A DNA stretch of 5,659 bases from JAAZBW01 sp035647855. Lineage in GTDB: Bacteria; Actinomycetota; Actinomycetes; Actinomycetales; Actinomycetaceae. Shown here one piece after another: positions 4,504 through 5,659 of this stretch. The stretch's first letter is position 1, and each line of letters opens with the position of its first letter. The stretch covers positions 1 to 5,659 of the forward strand of contig DASRMP010000066.1 in assembly GCA_035647855.1 (NCBI GenBank), written 5' to 3'. A program made the translations under genes and the position numbers. Under the pieces are notes generated by a model. The model saw nothing but the letters and a program-made list of their open reading frames with translations, had not been told where the DNA came from and did not search any database.

Positions 4504-5659
4504 TCAGGAGGTGAAGTACGCGGCGATCTCGTCAGATTCCGTCGTGATGGTCTCGGCGTCGACCAGGTCCGCGGCCTGCTCCTTCAGGAGATCGGTCCAC
4601 CGGGCGAGGACCTCGGTGGCGACGCCGGAGTCGTAGAGCTGGGCGCGCAGCTCCGCCGTTCGGGTCTCCACGAGCGCGGCGAACTCCGCATTCTCGCTGA
4701 ACCGCTCGGCCAGGACGTTTCCGCCCATCGCGCCGCCCTCCCAGCCACCCCGGCGACCGGCAGCGGTGGGGTCGGGCGCGCCGTCGGTCGGCGCGCCCTC
4801 CGGCCACGTGCCGTCGGGGAGGGTACCGCGGTCAGGCGGGGTGACCGTGCCATCGCCCTGCGGATTCGGCACCGTGCCCCCGAGGTCCCCACCGAAGCCG
4901 CCGAAGCCACCGAAACCACCGAAACCGCCGAAACCGCCGAACGCCAGGTTCTCGTCCCAGGTCACCACCGTGAGGAGGCCGCTCTCCGAGTCGTACTGCA
5001 GGTAGGAGTTGTTCCCGGGGCCGTCGATGTCGTCGGCGTTCGCCACGAGATCCTGCATGGCGAGATAATCCGCGAAGGCGTCCACGTCCAGGTGGTCGCC
5101 GAGCTCCGCGGCGAACGTGTCGTCGTCCGCGTTGTTGACGAAGTCCAGGAACTCGATGAGGGGCTGCCAGTCCTCCTCGACCGTGCCGGCCTCGATCTCA
5201 AATGCCTCGGCGTACGAGGCGAGGTCCTCGCCGCGGTAGGAGTAGTCGCCCTCGGCCTCCGCCTTGTAGAGGATGCCCGGGGCGTCGAAGTTCGCCTCGT
5301 ACCAGGCATCGTCCGGCATCTCGATCGTCAGGCGCAGCACCTCGTCGCTGCCGTTGACGGTGAAGCGGATCGCGATCGCCTCCTGGGTTGGGAGGCCGGC
5401 GCGCCCGATCAGCTCGAGCGCCACCGCCTCGTTGAGGGAGGTCTCGGAGTTGTTGGCACGCACGACGATGTCCGTCTCGCCCAGGTGGTTCTGTCCCGCG
5501 ACGAACTTGTCGAGCCGGATGCGCCACGGCAGCGACTCGGGCTCGTCCGCGCTCACCTCGCCCGTGCCGCCCGCACGCGCGCCAGCGCCGTCGTCCGGCG
5601 GGGCGGCAGCGCCGTCGTCCGGCGGGGCGGCAGCGCCGTCGTCCGGCGCGGCACCCGGC
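4504..5659 (-). CDS. CotH kinase family protein, C-terminal part (5' end beyond window)
   Basis: The frame is open from the TGA at 4504-4506 to the right edge, so the N-terminus, including any signal peptide, is missing. The GTG at 5556 is only an internal candidate. CotH-type features, numbered from that codon, are PWRIRLDKFVAGQNHLG (about 10-26), a helix with LNEAVALELIGRAGLPTQ, then DLVANADDIDGPGNNSYL, and TVVTWDENLAFGG with Asp 201. In characterised CotH kinases, an Asp in the first motif is catalytic and an Asp in the WD motif binds metal; both regions are intact here. CotH proteins are atypical, SelO-like kinases. Actinobacterial members are usually exported or surface proteins, and their substrates are mostly unknown. 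Two low-complexity insertions occur: a PDDGAA-type repeat before the PW segment and six FGG units after the WDEN motif, followed by a Pro/Gly/Thr-rich linker and a helical C-terminal tail. Confidence 0.85.
   Translation of the reverse strand, partial: PGAAPDDGAAAPPDDGAAAPPDDGAGARAGGTGEVSADEPESLPWRIRLDKFVAGQNHLGETDIVVRANNSETSLNEAVALELIGRAGLPTQEAIAIRFTVNGSDEVLRLTIEMPDDAWYEANFDAPGILYKAEAEGDYSYRGEDLASYAEAFEIEAGTVEEDWQPLIEFLDFVNNADDDTFAAELGDHLDVDAFADYLAMQDLVANADDIDGPGNNSYLQYDSESGLLTVVTWDENLAFGGFGGFGGFGGFGGFGGDLGGTVPNPQGDGTVTPPDRGTLPDGTWPEGAPTDGAPDPTAAGRRGGWEGGAMGGNVLAERFSENAEFAALVETRTAELRAQLYDSGVATEVLARWTDLLKEQAADLVDAETITTESDEIAAYFTS
4888..4941 (-). repeat. Six tandem FGG codon triplets in the CotH gene
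   Basis: Six 9-bp units (TTC GGN GGN) encode FGG repeats directly after the metal-binding WDEN motif. The glycine codons vary between units (GGC, GGT, GGG), so the peptide is better conserved than the DNA. A glycine-rich loop at this point is common in actinobacterial CotH proteins. Confidence 0.9.
5584..5659 (-). repeat. 24-bp tandem repeat encoding a PDDGAAAP linker in the CotH gene
   Basis: Two copies of a 24-bp unit (5584-5607 and 5608-5631) are identical. A third starting at 5632 matches for its first 17 bases and then diverges before the window edge. The unit keeps the reading frame and encodes an acidic, Pro/Ala-rich linker. Exact DNA identity suggests recent expansion by slippage or unequal crossing-over. 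Confidence 0.88.

Noticed and set aside
5584..5659. CRISPR-like array at the right edge
   Set aside because: The units are directly abutting with no spacers, keep the reading frame of the CotH gene, and encode a linker.

Overview
The window looks like high-GC actinobacterial chromosomal DNA, probably Actinomycetota. This is inferred from the G/C-rich third codon positions, frequent GTG starts, an actinobacterial-style CotH kinase protein with Gly- and Asp/Pro-rich low-complexity loops, and an IS5-family element of the two-frame kind. I cannot assign a genus.

Layout, left to right. (1) At 1-2017 (+) is a two-gene unit: an unrecognised protein of about 295 aa, then an XRE-type helix-turn-helix protein fused to an ImmA/IrrE-type zinc metallopeptidase (HEVGH). 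The two reading frames overlap by 8 nt (905-912), so they are probably translationally coupled. This is the part most likely to be a poorly described system: a regulator-protease paired with a protein of unknown function. (2) At 2109-3080 is a complete 972-bp insertion sequence. It has 14-bp imperfect terminal inverted repeats, a duplicated TA target, and a DDE transposase on the minus strand split between two reading frames. (3) The IS sits in or beside decayed helix-turn-helix coding sequence on the minus strand. A 114-aa ORF with a recombinase-like HTH ends exactly at the right IS border. A short fragment with a second, very similar HTH lies just beyond the left border. (4) At 3538-4305 (+) is a classical short-chain dehydrogenase/reductase with a strong ribosome binding site, divergent from the HTH gene. 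(5) At 4306-4503 is a short spacer that may encode a small hydrophobic peptide. (6) From 4504 to the right edge (-) is the C-terminal part of a CotH kinase family protein, cut by the window edge and carrying two repeat tracts.

The left half (unknown/ImmA-IrrE pair, IS, broken HTH gene) reads as an accessory or mobile segment. The right half (dehydrogenase, CotH) reads as ordinary metabolic and cell-envelope genes. Nothing in the sequence ties the dehydrogenase or CotH functionally to the left-hand pair.
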